A stretch of 64,000 nt of DNA, taken from NCBI RefSeq assembly GCF_900156165.1, contig NZ_FTMY01000001.1, forward strand, positions 186,001-250,000. Reading direction: 5' to 3'. The translations under genes were made by a program, and so were the position numbers. This DNA is from Pseudacidovorax sp. RU35E (GTDB lineage: Bacteria; Pseudomonadota; Gammaproteobacteria; Burkholderiales; Burkholderiaceae_C). The notes under the pieces were generated by a model that was not told the DNA's origin, ran no database searches, and was given only the letters and a program-made list of their open reading frames with translations. Shown one piece after another: positions 63,153 to 64,000 of the stretch (position 1 is the stretch's first letter; each line of letters opens with the position of its first letter).

Positions 63153-64000
63153 TCAGGCGCTGCGGGGTTGCTGAGAAGGGCCTGCCGGCAGCATGGCGGG
63201 GTCGCGCAGGATCTGCGCCACATCCGCCTTGATCTGCATGGCAATGCCCGCGGCGAGGTCGAGCCGGCGCAACAGCCAGGGGCTGATGTCCTGGTCGAAC
63301 GGGTCCGGCAGAGGCACCGGCCCGGAGGACAGCGAGGCCGCGGGGGTGGCATCCGGCGCGTCCGCCGGCTCCGCCCGCTCGGGCGCTCCGGCGGGACGAG
63401 GCCCGATCGCCTCGTCGATGCGCCGTGCGGCGCGCTCCAGTGGGCCTTGCACCTGCGAGGGTGTGAGCCGGTCGTGCCGCAGCACGAGCATCGACTTCAC
63501 CGACGACAGCTGGGCCAGCAGCTGATAGCTGTGAGCCTGCAGGCGCTCCAGCGGTTCCAGCGGTGGCTGCACGGCACGCGGCTCCGAAAGTGAACGCTGC
63601 GTCGCCTGCACCAGCGCCGACAGGGCATCGAATGCCTCCCGCCGGGCCAGTCGCCACTCCAGCTCCGGTGCCGTCTCCAGGGCATGCAGTTGGCCGAGCG
63701 ACAGGGACAGCCGCGCATGTCTTGCCTGCGCCGCCACCGTCCGCCGCACCAAGGCCGGAATCTGCGTGCGTTCCCAGGATGGCAGCACATAACAGAAGGC
63801 CCACGCCAGCGCGGCGCCGATCAACGTGTCGGCGATACGCTCCCCAAGCGCAAACGTGGGCGCAGCGCCCGCATAGAGCTGGTGTGCCTGGACCAGCCCC
63901 AGCACCGTGGCAGCGACGGCCGTCAGGGTGTACTTGCGCACCGCGAAGCCATGGGCGAAGGCCTGGGCCGCCGTCATGGCCAGCAGCAGCTCGAGCGGCC
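63153..64000 (-). CDS. FUSC/aromatic-acid-exporter-family membrane protein, C-terminal part
   Basis: The last 282 residues are visible; the start lies beyond the right edge (the frame stays open to 64000). Three helices remain (the end of one at LLLAMTAAQAFAHGFAV, then YTLTAVAATVLGLVQAHQLY and RIADTLIGAALAWAFCYVLPSWERTQIPALVRR). ERIADTLIGAALAW is typical of the FUSC/YccS domain, which precedes a cytoplasmic helical region. The tail has an Ala/Pro-rich linker. It is probably an exporter of aromatic acids or similar compounds; partner membrane-fusion genes are not seen. Confidence 0.85.
   Translation of the reverse strand, partial: PLELLLAMTAAQAFAHGFAVRKYTLTAVAATVLGLVQAHQLYAGAAPTFALGERIADTLIGAALAWAFCYVLPSWERTQIPALVRRTVAAQARHARLSLSLGQLHALETAPELEWRLARREAFDALSALVQATQRSLSEPRAVQPPLEPLERLQAHSYQLLAQLSSVKSMLVLRHDRLTPSQVQGPLERAARRIDEAIGPRPAGAPERAEPADAPDATPAASLSSGPVPLPDPFDQDISPWLLRRLDLAAGIAMQIKADVAQILRDPAMLPAGPSQQPRSA

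Overview
The window is chromosomal DNA of high GC content from a betaproteobacterium, most likely a member of the Comamonadaceae (Burkholderiales) such as Variovorax, Acidovorax or a relative. This is inferred from three Bug-family solute receptors, an aminoglycoside-kinase-type thrB next to a DUF2782 gene and polA, a BPSS1780-family membrane protein, a TakP-like TRAP system, and many long empty frames opposite real genes. Nothing looks like a prophage, plasmid, CRISPR array or intact insertion sequence.

Layout. 1-9,056: two catabolic units, each with a LysR regulator divergent from a Bug receptor. One receptor is paired with a CaiB/BaiF CoA-transferase (cut by the window edge), the other with a flavin monooxygenase. 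A YdjM-like hydrolase, a YnfA-like protein and an AtuA/DUF1446 protein are also here. 7,233-18,153: an acyl-CoA catabolic cluster resembling acyclic-terpene or branched-acid (Atu/Liu) pathways, with AtuA-like protein, acyl-CoA dehydrogenase, TIGR03084 protein, DUF2156 protein, carboxyltransferase, biotin carboxylase/BCCP and acyl-CoA synthetase. It is interrupted at 12,126-12,814 by gene-free DNA full of repeats, including a hairpin with perfect 34-bp arms.

18,324-25,465: a MASE2-GGDEF diguanylate cyclase; an iron-acquisition operon (TonB receptor, PiuC-type dioxygenase, PepSY protein, cytochrome b561) behind a candidate Fur box; and a less GC-rich patch with a divergent response regulator and RsbRD_N histidine kinase, next to the 3' end of tRNA-Ala(CGC). 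25,502-38,283: mostly housekeeping genes (tRNA-Ala, guaC, ompW-like, azurin, uvrD, BPSS1780, thrB, DUF2782, polA), then an M20 peptidase and a dienelactone-hydrolase-like protein.

38,399-46,725: a metal-related block with a ZIP transporter and a ZrgA/ABC/DUF3299 operon like the Vibrio zinc-uptake zrg genes. Between them lies a DUF3300 lipoprotein with an enormous Gln/Arg-rich tail. A sulfurtransferase and an EamA transporter follow. 46,776-55,217: a Rieske oxygenase divergent from xseB-ispA-dxs, then a TRAP transporter whose receptor gene converges on its two permease genes across a two-way terminator. 55,459-64,000: a multi-PAS hybrid histidine kinase, a small membrane protein, a sulfatase-Bug operon divergent from a MarR regulator with a clear palindromic operator, an MscS channel, and a partial FUSC-type exporter.

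All calls come from reading motifs by eye; no database search was run. I did not find a system I can confidently call wholly new. The strongest candidates for a second look are the repeat-rich gap inside the acyl-CoA cluster, that cluster's unknown substrate, the apparently cytoplasmic sulfatase paired with a Bug receptor, and the low-GC two-component pair beside the tRNA.
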